Shown: piece by piece, positions 30,365 through 40,182 of the stretch
Layout of the letters: every line of letters begins with the position of its first letter
Numbering within the stretch: position 1 is the first letter of the stretch
From: Phytobacter palmae
GTDB taxonomy: Bacteria > Pseudomonadota > Gammaproteobacteria > Enterobacterales > Enterobacteriaceae
Direction: 5' to 3'
Length of the DNA: 64,000 nucleotides
Assembly: GCA_900112785.1 (NCBI GenBank)
Contig: FONB01000008.1
Span: 124,001-188,000 of the forward strand
The notes under the pieces: generated by a model
The model's database searches: none
Told to the model about the DNA's origin: nothing
What the model saw: the letters and a program-made list of their open reading frames with translations, nothing else
Made by a program: the position numbers and the translations under genes

Positions 30365-31413
30365 GTAAAATCAGGGTAATGTCCGTCGATGATTCTGCAT
30401 TGATGCGCCAAATCATGACCGAAATTATCAATAGCCACAGCGATATGGAAATGGTGGCGACGGCGCCGGATCCGTTGGTTGCACGGGATTTAATTAAAAA
30501 ATTTAACCCTGATGTGCTGACACTTGATGTGGAAATGCCGCGGATGGACGGTCTGGATTTCCTGGAAAAACTGATGCGTCTGCGCCCGATGCCGGTGGTG
30601 ATGGTCTCTTCCCTGACGGGGAAAGGGTCAGAAGTGACGCTGCGGGCACTGGAATTGGGGGCGATTGATTTCGTCACCAAGCCTCAGCTCGGTATTCGCG
30701 AAGGTATGCTGGCCTACAGTGAAATGATTGCCGAAAAAGTGCGTACGGCCTCGCGCGCACGTCTTGCGGCACATAAACCGATGGCAGCAGCACCGGCAGC
30801 GCTGAAGTCTGGTCCGCTGTTAAGTTCGGAAAAATTGCTGGCAATTGGTGCTTCAACCGGAGGAACAGAGGCAATTCGTCATGTACTCCAGCCATTGCCG
30901 CTTTCCAGTCCGGGTATTCTTATTACTCAGCACATGCCGCCAGGGTTCACCCGTTCGTTTGCTGAACGCCTGAATAAGCTGTGCCAGATTACCGTCAAAG
31001 AGGCGGAAGATGGTGAACGTGTCCTGCCGGGGCATGCGTACATTGCGCCAGGCGACAAGCATATGGAGCTGGCGCGTAGCGGGGCAAACTACCAGATTAA
31101 AATCCACGATGGGCCGCCGGTGAATCGTCACCGTCCTGCTGTGGACGTACTGTTTCATTCGGTCGCGAAATACGCCGGGCGCAATGCCGTGGGGGTTATC
31201 CTCACCGGGATGGGCAACGACGGTGCGGCCGGAATGTTAGCGATGCACCAGGCTGGTGCCTGGACCATTGCACAAAATGAGGCAAGTTGTGTGGTGTTCG
31301 GCATGCCGCGCGAAGCTATCAATATGGGTGGCGTCAGCGAAGTGGTCGATCTTAGCCAGGTAAGCCAGCAGATGTTGGCAAAAATTAGTGCCGGACAGGC
31401 AATACGTATTTAA
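30361..31413 (+). CDS. cheB: chemotaxis methylesterase/glutaminase CheB
   Basis: The 350-residue response regulator removes methyl groups from receptors and deamidates their glutamines. The receiver domain has Asp56 (LTLDVEMP) as phosphorylation site. The C-terminal serine hydrolase domain shows [10 protein letters not shown] (catalytic Ser), TQHMPPGFT (His) and LTGMGNDGA (Asp). Phosphorylation by CheA releases the catalytic domain. Confidence 0.98.
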   Translation: MSKIRVMSVDDSALMRQIMTEIINSHSDMEMVATAPDPLVARDLIKKFNPDVLTLDVEMPRMDGLDFLEKLMRLRPMPVVMVSSLTGKGSEVTLRALELGAIDFVTKPQLGIREGMLAYSEMIAEKVRTASRARLAAHKPMAAAPAALKSGPLLSSEKLLAIGASTGGTEAIRHVLQPLPLSSPGILITQHMPPGFTRSFAERLNKLCQITVKEAEDGERVLPGHAYIAPGDKHMELARSGANYQIKIHDGPPVNRHRPAVDVLFHSVAKYAGRNAVGVILTGMGNDGAAGMLAMHQAGAWTIAQNEASCVVFGMPREAINMGGVSEVVDLSQVSQQMLAKISAGQAIRI

Positions 31414-31423
31414 CGAGGAGTGA

Positions 31424-31819
<396 letters not shown>

Positions 31820-31829
31820 GGACTGGACG

Positions 31830-32474
31830 ATGATTCAACCTTCAATTAAACCTACGGAAGAACATTCAGCCAGCGATATCATTGCCCGTATCGGTAGCCT
31901 GACACGTATGTTGCGTGACAGTTTGCGTGAGTTGGGATTGGATCAGGCGATTGCTGAAGCGGCGGAAGCCATCCCGGATGCCCGTGATCGTCTCGATTAT
32001 GTGGTACAGATGACCGCGCAGGCAGCTGAACGCGCACTCAATAGCGTTGAAGCGTCGCAACCGCACCAGGATGCGATGGAAAAAGGGGCGAAATCGCTGT
32101 CGAAGCGTTGGGATGAGTGGTTTGAAAATCCTATCGAGCTTAAAGACGCCCGTGAACTGGTGACCGACACCCGCAAATTCCTTGGGGATGTGCCGGGGCA
32201 CACCAGCTTCACCAACGCGCAACTGTTAGACATCATGATGGCGCAGGATTTCCAGGACCTTACCGGTCAGGTTATCAAGCGTATGATGGATGTGATTCAG
32301 GAAATTGAACGACAGCTGCTGATGGTGCTGATCGAAAACATTCCCGATCAGTCTGCGCGTCCGAAACGTGAAAACGAAAGTCTGCTCAATGGGCCGCAGC
32401 TTGATGCGACTAAAGCGGGCGTGGTGGCAAGCCAGGATCAGGTTGACGATCTGCTCGACAGTCTCGGTTTCTGA
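31830..32474 (+). CDS. cheZ: CheY-P phosphatase CheZ
   Basis: The 214-residue protein forms a long helical hairpin dimer. The catalytic glutamine lies in [19 protein letters not shown] (Gln147 region), and the C-terminal [12 protein letters not shown] helix binds CheY. GAGGACTGG precedes the start. It closes the tar-cheZ operon and is followed by a strong terminator. Confidence 0.98.
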   Translation: MIQPSIKPTEEHSASDIIARIGSLTRMLRDSLRELGLDQAIAEAAEAIPDARDRLDYVVQMTAQAAERALNSVEASQPHQDAMEKGAKSLSKRWDEWFENPIELKDARELVTDTRKFLGDVPGHTSFTNAQLLDIMMAQDFQDLTGQVIKRMMDVIQEIERQLLMVLIENIPDQSARPKRENESLLNGPQLDATKAGVVASQDQVDDLLDSLGF

Positions 32475-32500
32475 TGTCTCTGCACTGAGCCATATTGAGA

Positions 32501-32531
32501 AACGGGAAGCTGCAATGCTTCCCGTTTTTTT
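32501..32531 (+). terminator. intrinsic terminator after cheZ
   Basis: ACGGGAAGC-TGCAAT-GCTTCCCGT is followed by TTTTTTTA. It overlaps the last codon region of the convergent CPBP protease gene by two bases. Confidence 0.9.
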
Positions 32532-33180
32532 AGCTCATGGTGGACAAGGAAAAAGAGGCGGCATTATTCAACATATGCAGCAGCATTGGCAGCAGTAGCC
32601 CGCCTGAGGCCATTCTTACCACGCACAGCAGGGCCGAAAACGTAAACAGCCAGATAAAGGTGGCCGGGGCACGGTATTGGGTGTGCATAAGCGCAAACAC
32701 TACTGATGTCACCACGATGCTCTGCTGCCTGGCAAAGCGTCCTGTGCGAATAAACGCATTGAGTAAGAAGCCGCGAAAAATCACCTCTTCACAAAACGGG
32801 GCAATCAAACAAATAGCGAACGCCAGTCCCCAACGCGCCGAAAGCGAGTACTCTTTGAGGGAGTCCACCCACTCTTCTTCGATCCCCAGAAACTGCCAGA
32901 CAATATTTAGTACGATGATGGCCAGTAAACCCAGTGAGAAATAACCGACATTAAATTTCCCCAACGGCATAAAAGGGTAGTGATGGTTATAGTGTCGCCA
33001 TAGCAATAGCGTGCAAGGCAAACTGGCTATCAGGCCAACAAACAGCGCAGCAAAACCTGACTGATAGAGAGCGGCATAATTGGGTAGCAGCGCCACAATA
33101 AAGAAAAAACAGTGATAAATCAGTACAGCTGCGAGACAGATCAATGTGTGATGACGTCTCTGCTCCTGACTGGACAGCAT
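32530..33180 (-). CDS. CPBP family intramembrane metalloprotease
   Basis: The 216-residue membrane protein has about six to eight hydrophobic segments and the three CPBP (CAAX protease and bacteriocin-processing, Abi) motifs: EEVIFRGFLL near 130-140, a histidine in FALMHTQY, and LLHMLNNA near the end. These residues bind zinc in Rce1-like proteases. The start is set at 33180, where AAGGA lies eight bases upstream; ATG 33189 would sit on top of that site. It is inserted between cheZ and flhB, which are neighbours in E. coli. Its substrate is unknown. Confidence 0.8.
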   Translation of the reverse strand: MLSSQEQRRHHTLICLAAVLIYHCFFFIVALLPNYAALYQSGFAALFVGLIASLPCTLLLWRHYNHHYPFMPLGKFNVGYFSLGLLAIIVLNIVWQFLGIEEEWVDSLKEYSLSARWGLAFAICLIAPFCEEVIFRGFLLNAFIRTGRFARQQSIVVTSVVFALMHTQYRAPATFIWLFTFSALLCVVRMASGGLLLPMLLHMLNNAASFSLSTMS

Positions 33181-33394
33181 GGTAATCATCCTTGTCTTAA
33201 TGAAGTTTTAAAAGGTTTATGCCGCAATAAGCAGGTTTACTGACCCGCGCGGTAGTATATCGTTGACCAATAAGTACATACACTTTGCCTTTTCTCAAAT
33301 CGCGAAAACCCCGTGTTTTTATGCCTTACTCTGCCCATTAGACCGACTTGACTCTGGCATTATGTCATCAAACATCTACCCGTGGATTTGAGCC

Positions 33395-34543
33395 GTGGCA
33401 GACGATAGCGACGACAAAACAGAAGCCCCCACACCCCACCGAAAAGAGAAGGCCCGTGAGGAAGGGCAAGTTCCCCGATCGAAAGAGCTGACATCAATAC
33501 TGATGCTCTTTGTTGGCGTGGGCGTGCTCTGGATGGGGGGGGACGCGTTTGCCCGCAAATTATCGGGCATTATGTCGTCGGGTTTACGTTTTGATCATGC
33601 CATTATCAACGACCAGAAAATGATCCTTGGGCATGTGATTGAGTTGCTTAAGAATGCGGTGCTGGCGCTGTTACCGCTGGTGACTGGCGTGGTGCTGGTG
33701 GCACTGGCTGCGCCGCCGGTACTGGGTGGTCTGGTGTTAAGCGGAAAATCGGTACAGTTTAATTTTTCCAAGATTAACCCGTTGAGCGGCCTCAAGCGTC
33801 TGTTTTCAGCGCAGGTCGTGGCGGAGCTGGTCAAGGCCATAATGAAAACGGCCCTGATGGGCAGCGTGGCCGCCTTTTATCTGTGGCATAAATGGCCGGA
33901 AATCATGCGCCTGATGATGGAAGCTCCGGTCACTGCAATGGCCAGCGCGCTGAATCTGGCCGGGATGTGTTGTCTGTTGGTCGTGCTGTCGATAATCCCG
34001 ATGGTGGGGTTCGACGTCTTCTGGCAGATCTACAGCCACCTGAAAAAATTGCGTATGTCCAAACAGGATATCCGTGACGAATTTAAACAGCAGGAGGGGG
34101 ACCCGCATGTTAAGGGGCGTATCCGCCAACTGCAACGCGCTGCGGCGCGCCGTCGCATGATGGCTGATGTGCCAAAAGCCGATGTGATTGTAACGAACCC
34201 GACGCACTACTCTGTCGCGCTGCAATATGACGAGAATAAAATGAGTGCGCCAAAAGTGATTGCGAAGGGGTCGGGTTTGATAGCGCTGCGTATTCGTGAA
34301 ATCGGCAGCGAAAACCGTATCCCGATTCTTGAAGCGCCGCCGCTGGCGCGCGCCCTGTACCGCCATGCTGAAATTGGTCAGCAGATCCCAGGACAACTTT
34401 ACTCGGCCGTGGCTGAGGTTCTTGCCTGGGTATGGCAATTGAAACGCTGGAATCTTGCCGGGGGCAAACGCCCGGCAAGACCTGAAAATCTCCCAGTGCC
34501 AGAGTCGCTGGATTTTATGAACGAGAAGGACACTGATGGCTAA
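33395..34543 (+). CDS. flhB: flagellar export gate protein FlhB
   Basis: The 382-residue inner-membrane protein has four transmembrane segments and a cytoplasmic domain that cleaves itself at Asn-Pro in the NPTHY motif (about residue 268). The cleavage switches export from rod/hook to filament substrates. Translation begins at GTG 33395 (VADDSDDKTEAPTPHRKEKA), matching the E. coli N-terminus and length. It heads flhBAE, expected to be FlhDC-activated. Confidence 0.97.
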   Translation: MADDSDDKTEAPTPHRKEKAREEGQVPRSKELTSILMLFVGVGVLWMGGDAFARKLSGIMSSGLRFDHAIINDQKMILGHVIELLKNAVLALLPLVTGVVLVALAAPPVLGGLVLSGKSVQFNFSKINPLSGLKRLFSAQVVAELVKAIMKTALMGSVAAFYLWHKWPEIMRLMMEAPVTAMASALNLAGMCCLLVVLSIIPMVGFDVFWQIYSHLKKLRMSKQDIRDEFKQQEGDPHVKGRIRQLQRAAARRRMMADVPKADVIVTNPTHYSVALQYDENKMSAPKVIAKGSGLIALRIREIGSENRIPILEAPPLARALYRHAEIGQQIPGQLYSAVAEVLAWVWQLKRWNLAGGKRPARPENLPVPESLDFMNEKDTDG

Positions 34544-36614
34544 TCTGGTGGCAATGTTGCGTCTGCCCGGCAACCTGAAATCTACACAATGGCAAATTCT
34601 GGCGGGGCCTCTGCTGATTTTGTTGATTCTGTCGATGATGGTTTTGCCGTTGCCGGCATTCGTGCTCGACCTGCTTTTTACCTTCAACATTGCGCTCTCG
34701 ATTATGGTGCTTCTGGTGGCGATGTTCACCCAGAAAACCCTCGAGTTCGCGGCCTTTCCCACCGTGTTGCTGTTTACCACGTTGCTGCGCCTGGCGCTGA
34801 ACGTTGCTTCAACCCGTATCATTCTGCTTGAAGGCCATACCGGCACGGCCGCAGCGGGTAGGGTGGTTGAAGCCTTTGGTCACTTCCTTGTTGGCGGTAA
34901 CTTTGCCATCGGTATCGTGGTGTTCATCATCCTCGTTATCATCAACTTTATGGTTATCACCAAAGGTGCGGGGCGTATCGCAGAAGTCGGTGCGCGCTTT
35001 GTGCTGGATGGGATGCCGGGTAAACAGATGGCGATCGACGCCGACCTTAACGCCGGTCTTATCGGGGAAGATGAGGCCAAACGTCGTCGTTCTGATGTGA
35101 CCCAGGAAGCTGACTTCTACGGCTCCATGGACGGTGCGAGTAAGTTTGTGCGCGGTGACGCCGTCGCGGGCATTCTTATCATGGTTATTAACGTCATTGG
35201 TGGCCTGCTGGTGGGTGTATTGCAGCATGGCTTGTCGATGGGGGATGCGGCGCAAAGTTATACCCTGTTGACCATTGGTGACGGCCTGGTTGCGCAAATC
35301 CCGGCACTGGTCATTTCCACCGCAGCTGGTGTGATTGTGACCCGCGTGGCGAACGATGAAGATGTCGGTCAGCAGATGGTTAGCCAGCTGTTTACTAACC
35401 CTCGCGTAATGGTGCTCAGTGCCGCAGTGCTTGGGCTGTTCGGCCTCGTGCCAGGTATGCCGAACTTTGTCTTCCTGCTCTTTACCGTGGGTCTGCTGGC
35501 GCTGGCCTGGTGGCTGCGCGGCAAAGAAGAGAAGGCGCCGGCGGAAGCAACGCCAGTCAAAATGCCTGAAAACAACCAGGCGGTGGAAGCGACCTGGAAT
35601 GATGTGCAACTGGAAGATTCGCTGGGTATGGAAGTGGGGTATCGCCTGATCCCAATGGTCGATTTCCAGCAGGATGGCGAGCTGTTGGGGCGTATCCGCA
35701 GTATTCGTAAAAAATTCGCCCAGGATATGGGATTCCTGCCACCAGTGGTGCATATCCGTGACAACATGGACTTGCCGCCAGCCCGTTACCGAATCCTGAT
35801 GAAAGGGGTGGAAGTGGGAAGCGGTGATGCTTATCCGGGGCGCTGGCTGGCGATTAACCCGGGGACCGCGGCAGGTTCATTGCCTGGCGAACAGACCGTT
35901 GATCCAGCCTTTGGCCTGGCGGCTATCTGGATTGAGAGCGCGCTGAAAGAGCAGGCGCAGATCCAGGGCTTCACCGTGGTGGAGGCCAGTACTGTTGTCG
36001 CAACACACCTGAACCACCTGATTGGTCAGTTTGCGCCGGAACTGTTTGGTCGTCAGGAAGCTCAACAACTGCTGGATCGCGTGACCCAGGAGATGCCGAA
36101 ACTCACCGAAGATCTGGTACCGGGCGTCCTTACACTGACAACGCTGCATAAAGTACTGCAAAACCTGCTGGCAGAAAAAGTGCCGATCCGCGATATGCGC
36201 ACCATTCTGGAGACACTGGCAGAACATGCGCCGTTGCAAACCGATCCATATGAACTGACCACGGTCGTTCGCGTGGCGCTGGGCCGTGCGATTACCCAGC
36301 AATGGTTCCCTGGCAGTGGCGAAGTGCAGGTTATTGGCCTGGATACGCCACTGGAGCGTCTGCTGCTACAGGCATTGCAAGGCGGCGGTGGGCTGGAGCC
36401 GGGCCTTGCCGATCGTCTGCTGGAACAAACTCAGGAAGCGTTGCAGCGTCAGGAGATGCTTGGCGCGCCGCCGGTACTGCTGGTCAATCATGCGCTGCGT
36501 CCGCTGCTGTCTCGTTTCCTGCGTCGCAGCCTGCCGCAGCTGGTGGTGTTGTCGAATATGGAAATGTCAGATAACCGTCCGATTCGGATGACGGCGACCA
36601 TTGGAGGCAAATAA
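34536..36614 (+). CDS. flhA: flagellar export gate protein FlhA
   Basis: The 692-residue protein has eight N-terminal transmembrane segments with the FHIPEP-family signature (NFMVITKGAGRIAEVGARFVL, about 140-160), and a large C-terminal cytoplasmic domain that forms a nonameric ring to dock chaperone-substrate complexes. It overlaps flhB by eight bases. Length equals that of E. coli FlhA. Confidence 0.98.
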   Translation: MANLVAMLRLPGNLKSTQWQILAGPLLILLILSMMVLPLPAFVLDLLFTFNIALSIMVLLVAMFTQKTLEFAAFPTVLLFTTLLRLALNVASTRIILLEGHTGTAAAGRVVEAFGHFLVGGNFAIGIVVFIILVIINFMVITKGAGRIAEVGARFVLDGMPGKQMAIDADLNAGLIGEDEAKRRRSDVTQEADFYGSMDGASKFVRGDAVAGILIMVINVIGGLLVGVLQHGLSMGDAAQSYTLLTIGDGLVAQIPALVISTAAGVIVTRVANDEDVGQQMVSQLFTNPRVMVLSAAVLGLFGLVPGMPNFVFLLFTVGLLALAWWLRGKEEKAPAEATPVKMPENNQAVEATWNDVQLEDSLGMEVGYRLIPMVDFQQDGELLGRIRSIRKKFAQDMGFLPPVVHIRDNMDLPPARYRILMKGVEVGSGDAYPGRWLAINPGTAAGSLPGEQTVDPAFGLAAIWIESALKEQAQIQGFTVVEASTVVATHLNHLIGQFAPELFGRQEAQQLLDRVTQEMPKLTEDLVPGVLTLTTLHKVLQNLLAEKVPIRDMRTILETLAEHAPLQTDPYELTTVVRVALGRAITQQWFPGSGEVQVIGLDTPLERLLLQALQGGGGLEPGLADRLLEQTQEALQRQEMLGAPPVLLVNHALRPLLSRFLRRSLPQLVVLSNMEMSDNRPIRMTATIGGK

Positions 36615-37009
36615 TGCGTAAGCTGGCCGGGTTACTCCTTGCGCTGCCCTTGTTTGTCCATGCAGCCGGAAACGGCGCGTGGCAGGCAAGCAATATCGGG
36701 GTCATTCTCAGTAATCGTGGGCAGGCCATGTCATCGCGTGTTCTCGCACCTTCGCAACCGGTCAATGGCCTGATGACGGTGGTATCGTGGCGTTATGAGT
36801 TAAACGGTCCGACGCCTGCGGGATTAAACACGCGCTTATGTTCCCAGACGCGCTGTGTACAACTTGACGCCCAAAGCGGCACCACTGTCGCCTTCGCCGA
36901 TGTACCCGCTATTGAGCCATTACGCTTTATCTGGGAAGTCCCCGGCGGAGGACGATTGATTCCCGCCCTGAATGTTCGCAGTATCCAGGTTATCGTTAAC
37001 TACCGCTAA
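36614..37009 (+). CDS. flhE: flagellar protein FlhE
   Basis: The 131-residue protein has a signal peptide (MRKLAGLLLALPLFVHAAG) and acts in the periplasm, where FlhE is reported to help regulate proton leak through the flagellar export apparatus. Two cysteines (LCSQTRCV) could form a disulphide. It overlaps the flhA stop (TAATG). Confidence 0.95.
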   Translation: MRKLAGLLLALPLFVHAAGNGAWQASNIGVILSNRGQAMSSRVLAPSQPVNGLMTVVSWRYELNGPTPAGLNTRLCSQTRCVQLDAQSGTTVAFADVPAIEPLRFIWEVPGGGRLIPALNVRSIQVIVNYR

Positions 37010-37025
37010 CCGCTCGCCTTTTTCC

Positions 37026-37061
37026 CAGCCATCGACGTTCCTCTCAGGAATTTGATGGCTG
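37026..37061. terminator. weak stem-loop after flhE
   Basis: CAGCCATC and GATGGCTG form an eight-base-pair stem with a 20-base loop 17 bases after flhE. There is no T-run, so this is only a possible transcript end. The rest of the gap to 37283 shows no gene. Confidence 0.4.
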
Positions 37062-37283
37062 ACTCTCAAATTATGACCCCGCCTTTTGAATCAAAAGAAA
37101 CACTGTTTTATAAATCAGTGAAGCGCGTTGCGGCACTCTTTGTGATTTTGCCATTAGCCTTCTGGTCGTGGCAGAAACAGAAAGGTATCCAGGAGCGCAT
37201 ACTCTTACTTTAGCCGTGTAAGCATTACCTTTGGCGAAGCCGGATTGCCAGAGGTCCCTCACTAATAAACAGGGTTAACGGCA

Positions 37284-38861
37284 ATGAAAACACGTAAAAT
37301 TGGATTGGTTAACTACCTCGCCTATGGCTCGGGCGATTTTCTGGGAGCGGGCACGACAGCACTTACCGCTGCCTGGCTACTCTATTTCTACACCACCTTC
37401 TGTGGCCTGACGCCTATCGAAGCAACGTTTATTTTTGCTGCCGCCAGGGTACTGGATGCGGTAGTCAGTCCACTGATGGGCTTTTTAACCGACAACTTCG
37501 GCTCCACCTGGCTGGGTAAACGCTTTGGTCGTCGTAAATTCTTTATCATGTTAGGTATTCCCTGTGTGTTCAGCTACTCCATTATGTGGGTAGGTGACAT
37601 GAGCTTCTGGTATTACCTGCTGACATACCTGCTGTTTGATGTCGTCTATACCATGATCCTGGTGCCTTACGAAACGCTGGTGCCGGAAATGACCGATGAT
37701 TTCAAACAGAAAACCAAATTCTCCGGCGCGCGTATCTCGATGGCGCAGATGTCTGCCATCCTGGCCTCGTTCCTGCCTGGCATCCTTCTGGCGCACTTCG
37801 GTAAAGACAACCCGGTATCCTTCTTCTACGCAAGTCTGGTCTTCTCTGTCCTGTGCGCGCTGATGCTGACTTTTGTCTGGTGCTTTACCTGGGAGCGTCC
37901 ACGTGAAGAGTGGACCGAAGCCGCACTGCGTGCCGAAGCGGAGAAAAAGCATCTGACCCTGGGCCAGAGTCTGCGCCGCCTGTTTGTGGAACTGAGTTCG
38001 ACCCTGCGTATTAAGATTTTCCGTCAGCATCTGGGTATGTATCTGGGTGGCTATATCGCGCAGGACGTCTTTAACGCCGTCTTTACCTACTATGTGGTCT
38101 TCGTTCTGATGCAGGAAGCGTCTGTCGCCTCCAGTTTGCTGGGCACGATGGCTATCTTCCAGTTTATCGCCGTTATCGCCATGATCCCGCTGTGTATCCG
38201 TTTTGGACCGGCGCCGTCTTACCGCATGGTTGTGGTGCTGTTTGGTCTGAGCGCGGCTTCTTTCGCCATCCTCTACTGGGCGGGCCTGAGCGACATCTAT
38301 GCCTTGCTGCTGCTGGTGTCTGCCATTGCCGGTCTGGGCCGTGGCGGTATCAACTATGTTCCGTGGAACACTTACACCTATATCGCGGATGTTGATGAGG
38401 TGGTTACCGGGCAGCGCCGTGAAGGTATTTTCGCGGGCATTATGACCCTGACCCGTAAAGCCTCTCAGGCTGGCGCGGTCATGCTGGTAGGAATAGTGAT
38501 GCAGACATCCGGGTTTGTCTCCGGCCAGAAAACGCAGGTTCCGGAAGTCAGCCACACCATCCTGATGATCATGTGTTTTGGTACGTTGCTGGTTCTCGCC
38601 TGCGGTTTCCTGGTTTCGCTGCGCTTTAAACTGAACCTGAGGACGCACAGCATCCTGCGTGCAGAGACGGCCAAAATGCGTGAGTCCGGTCGTGTGATAC
38701 CGGAAAGCGCAACGCCGGAAGCGCGTGCCACCGTTGAAATGCTGGCAGGCATGCCGTTTGAGTCCCTGTGGGGCAATAACAACATCGGCTATCTGAATCG
38801 TAATAAACCTGCCGCGCCTTCCCTGAAAGAAAACGCGTCACTGAAATCGACTTACAACTGA
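37284..38861 (+). CDS. GPH-family glycoside-cation symporter
   Basis: The 525-residue membrane protein has about 12 transmembrane segments. It belongs to the glycoside-pentoside-hexuronide:cation (MFS_2) family: GKRFGRRKFFIMLG near 76-89 in the loop after helix 2, VPYETLVPEM near 130-140. Together with the GH105 hydrolase that follows ten bases later, it resembles uptake cassettes for unsaturated pectin or rhamnogalacturonan disaccharides, so that is the favoured substrate class (inference). It has an unusually long polar C-terminal tail of about 70 residues. Confidence 0.85.
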   Translation: MKTRKIGLVNYLAYGSGDFLGAGTTALTAAWLLYFYTTFCGLTPIEATFIFAAARVLDAVVSPLMGFLTDNFGSTWLGKRFGRRKFFIMLGIPCVFSYSIMWVGDMSFWYYLLTYLLFDVVYTMILVPYETLVPEMTDDFKQKTKFSGARISMAQMSAILASFLPGILLAHFGKDNPVSFFYASLVFSVLCALMLTFVWCFTWERPREEWTEAALRAEAEKKHLTLGQSLRRLFVELSSTLRIKIFRQHLGMYLGGYIAQDVFNAVFTYYVVFVLMQEASVASSLLGTMAIFQFIAVIAMIPLCIRFGPAPSYRMVVVLFGLSAASFAILYWAGLSDIYALLLLVSAIAGLGRGGINYVPWNTYTYIADVDEVVTGQRREGIFAGIMTLTRKASQAGAVMLVGIVMQTSGFVSGQKTQVPEVSHTILMIMCFGTLLVLACGFLVSLRFKLNLRTHSILRAETAKMRESGRVIPESATPEARATVEMLAGMPFESLWGNNNIGYLNRNKPAAPSLKENASLKSTYN

Positions 38862-38871
38862 GGTTAAGAAT

Positions 38872-40011
38872 ATGAAGGTTTGGCCTGTCAAACATAGCCC
38901 GTTACTTTGTCAGCCAGAGCGTTTTATCGCCCGCGATGAGCTGAAATCATTGATACAGAAGATCACGCATAATCTGGTCAATATTCACGACACCACCGGC
39001 GAGTTTTTACTGCGGCTTGACGACGGGCGGGTGATTGACACCAAAGGGTGGGCGGGCTGGGAATGGACGCATGGCGTCGGCCTGTATGGCATGTATCAGT
39101 ATTACCAGCAGACCGGCGACCAGACGGTGCGTGACATCATTGACAGCTGGTTCGCTGACCGCTTTGCCGAAGGTGCGACGACCAAGAATGTGAATACCAT
39201 GGCGCCTTTCCTGACGCTGGCCTGTCGCTACGAAGAGACCCGCAATCCAGGCTACCTGCCGTGGCTGGAGAGCTGGGCCGAATGGGCGATGAATGAGATG
39301 CCGCGCACGGATCATGGCGGTATGCAGCACATCACTCTGGCAGAAGAGAACCATCAACAGATGTGGGATGACACCCTGATGATGACCGTTCTGCCGCTGG
39401 CGAAAATCGGTAAACTGCTTAACCGCCCTGAGTATGTGGAAGAGGCGACCTATCAGTTTCTGCTGCATGTGCAAAACCTGATGGACAGAGAGACAGGTCT
39501 GTGGTTCCACGGCTGGAATTACGAAGGCTGCCATAACTTTGCGCATGCCCGCTGGGCGCGCGGCAACAGCTGGCTGACTATTGTGATCCCGGACTTTCTG
39601 GAACTGGTGGATCTACCGGCAAACAATGCGGTACGCCGTTACCTGGTACAGGTACTGAACGCACAAATCGCTGCGCTGGCGAAATGCCAGGACGCGAGTG
39701 GGCTGTGGCATACGCTGCTCGACGATCCGACATCGTATCTTGAAGCGTCAGCAACCGCCGGGTTTGCCTACGGTATCCTGAAAGCAGTACGTAAGCGTTA
39801 TGTGGGTAAGGAGTATGCGCAAGTTGCCGAGAAAGCCATCAAAGCAGTGGTGAAGAACATCTCACCGGAAGGCGAACTGCTGCAGGTCTCTTTTGGCACT
39901 GGCATGGGTAGCGATCTTGATTTCTATCGCCAGATCCCGCTGACCTCCATGCCCTATGGCCAGGCGATGGCGATGTTGTGTCTGACTGAGTATCTGCGTA
40001 AGTATTTTTAA
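38872..40011 (+). CDS. glycoside hydrolase family 105, unsaturated glycuronyl hydrolase
   Basis: The 379-residue protein is a GH105 alpha6/alpha6-barrel enzyme of the YteR/YesR type. These cytoplasmic enzymes hydrate the delta-4,5-unsaturated uronate left by pectate or rhamnogalacturonan lyases and so free the neighbouring sugar. The likely catalytic Asp is in QQMWDDTLMM (about 164-173), with substrate-ring residues in GWEWTHGVGLYGM and ARWARGNSWL. No lyase is encoded nearby, so the cell may scavenge products made by others. GAGG precedes the start. Confidence 0.87.
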   Translation: MKVWPVKHSPLLCQPERFIARDELKSLIQKITHNLVNIHDTTGEFLLRLDDGRVIDTKGWAGWEWTHGVGLYGMYQYYQQTGDQTVRDIIDSWFADRFAEGATTKNVNTMAPFLTLACRYEETRNPGYLPWLESWAEWAMNEMPRTDHGGMQHITLAEENHQQMWDDTLMMTVLPLAKIGKLLNRPEYVEEATYQFLLHVQNLMDRETGLWFHGWNYEGCHNFAHARWARGNSWLTIVIPDFLELVDLPANNAVRRYLVQVLNAQIAALAKCQDASGLWHTLLDDPTSYLEASATAGFAYGILKAVRKRYVGKEYAQVAEKAIKAVVKNISPEGELLQVSFGTGMGSDLDFYRQIPLTSMPYGQAMAMLCLTEYLRKYF

Positions 40012-40017
40012 CGCACT

Positions 40018-40117
40018 CCCCCGGCGGCGCCAGACTTGCCGGGCTACGTGAAGGCGCTGGGGGTGTTGAGAACCATCGTCAACCGTGGCCCGGATAAGGC
40101 ATTCATGCGGCATTCGG
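40018..40117. repeat. REP-like palindromic sequences
   Basis: The gap after the GH105 gene contains CCCCGGCGGCGCCAGACTTG with GCCGGGCTACG, then GCCCGGATAAGGCATTCATG with GCGGCATTCGG. These resemble enterobacterial REP/BIME units (GCCGGAT...CTTATCCGGC). The match is by eye only. Confidence 0.5.
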
Positions 40118-40143
40118 AAACGCTCTGGCAGTAAAAAAACAAA

Positions 40144-40164
40144 AACCCGGCAGTTGCCGGGTTT
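40144..40164. terminator. bidirectional terminator between GH105 gene and argS
   Basis: AACCCGGCA-GT-TGCCGGGTT has A-rich sequence on the left and TTTCTT on the right. It can end argS (minus strand, A-run as U-tract) and the hydrolase transcript. Confidence 0.8.
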
Positions 40165-40182
40165 CTTATATATATCTTTGAT

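Noticed and set aside
33376-33570. Antisense frame over the flhB start
   Set aside because: Shadow of the flhB N-terminus.
34809-35753. Long antisense frame (314 codons) inside flhA
   Set aside because: Shadow of the strong codon bias of flhA; the residues show no family pattern and flhA is unmistakable on the other strand.
37551-38648. Antisense frame of 365 codons inside the GPH symporter gene
   Set aside because: Rich in His, Gln and Arg, as expected from reading hydrophobic codons backwards; no start signal.
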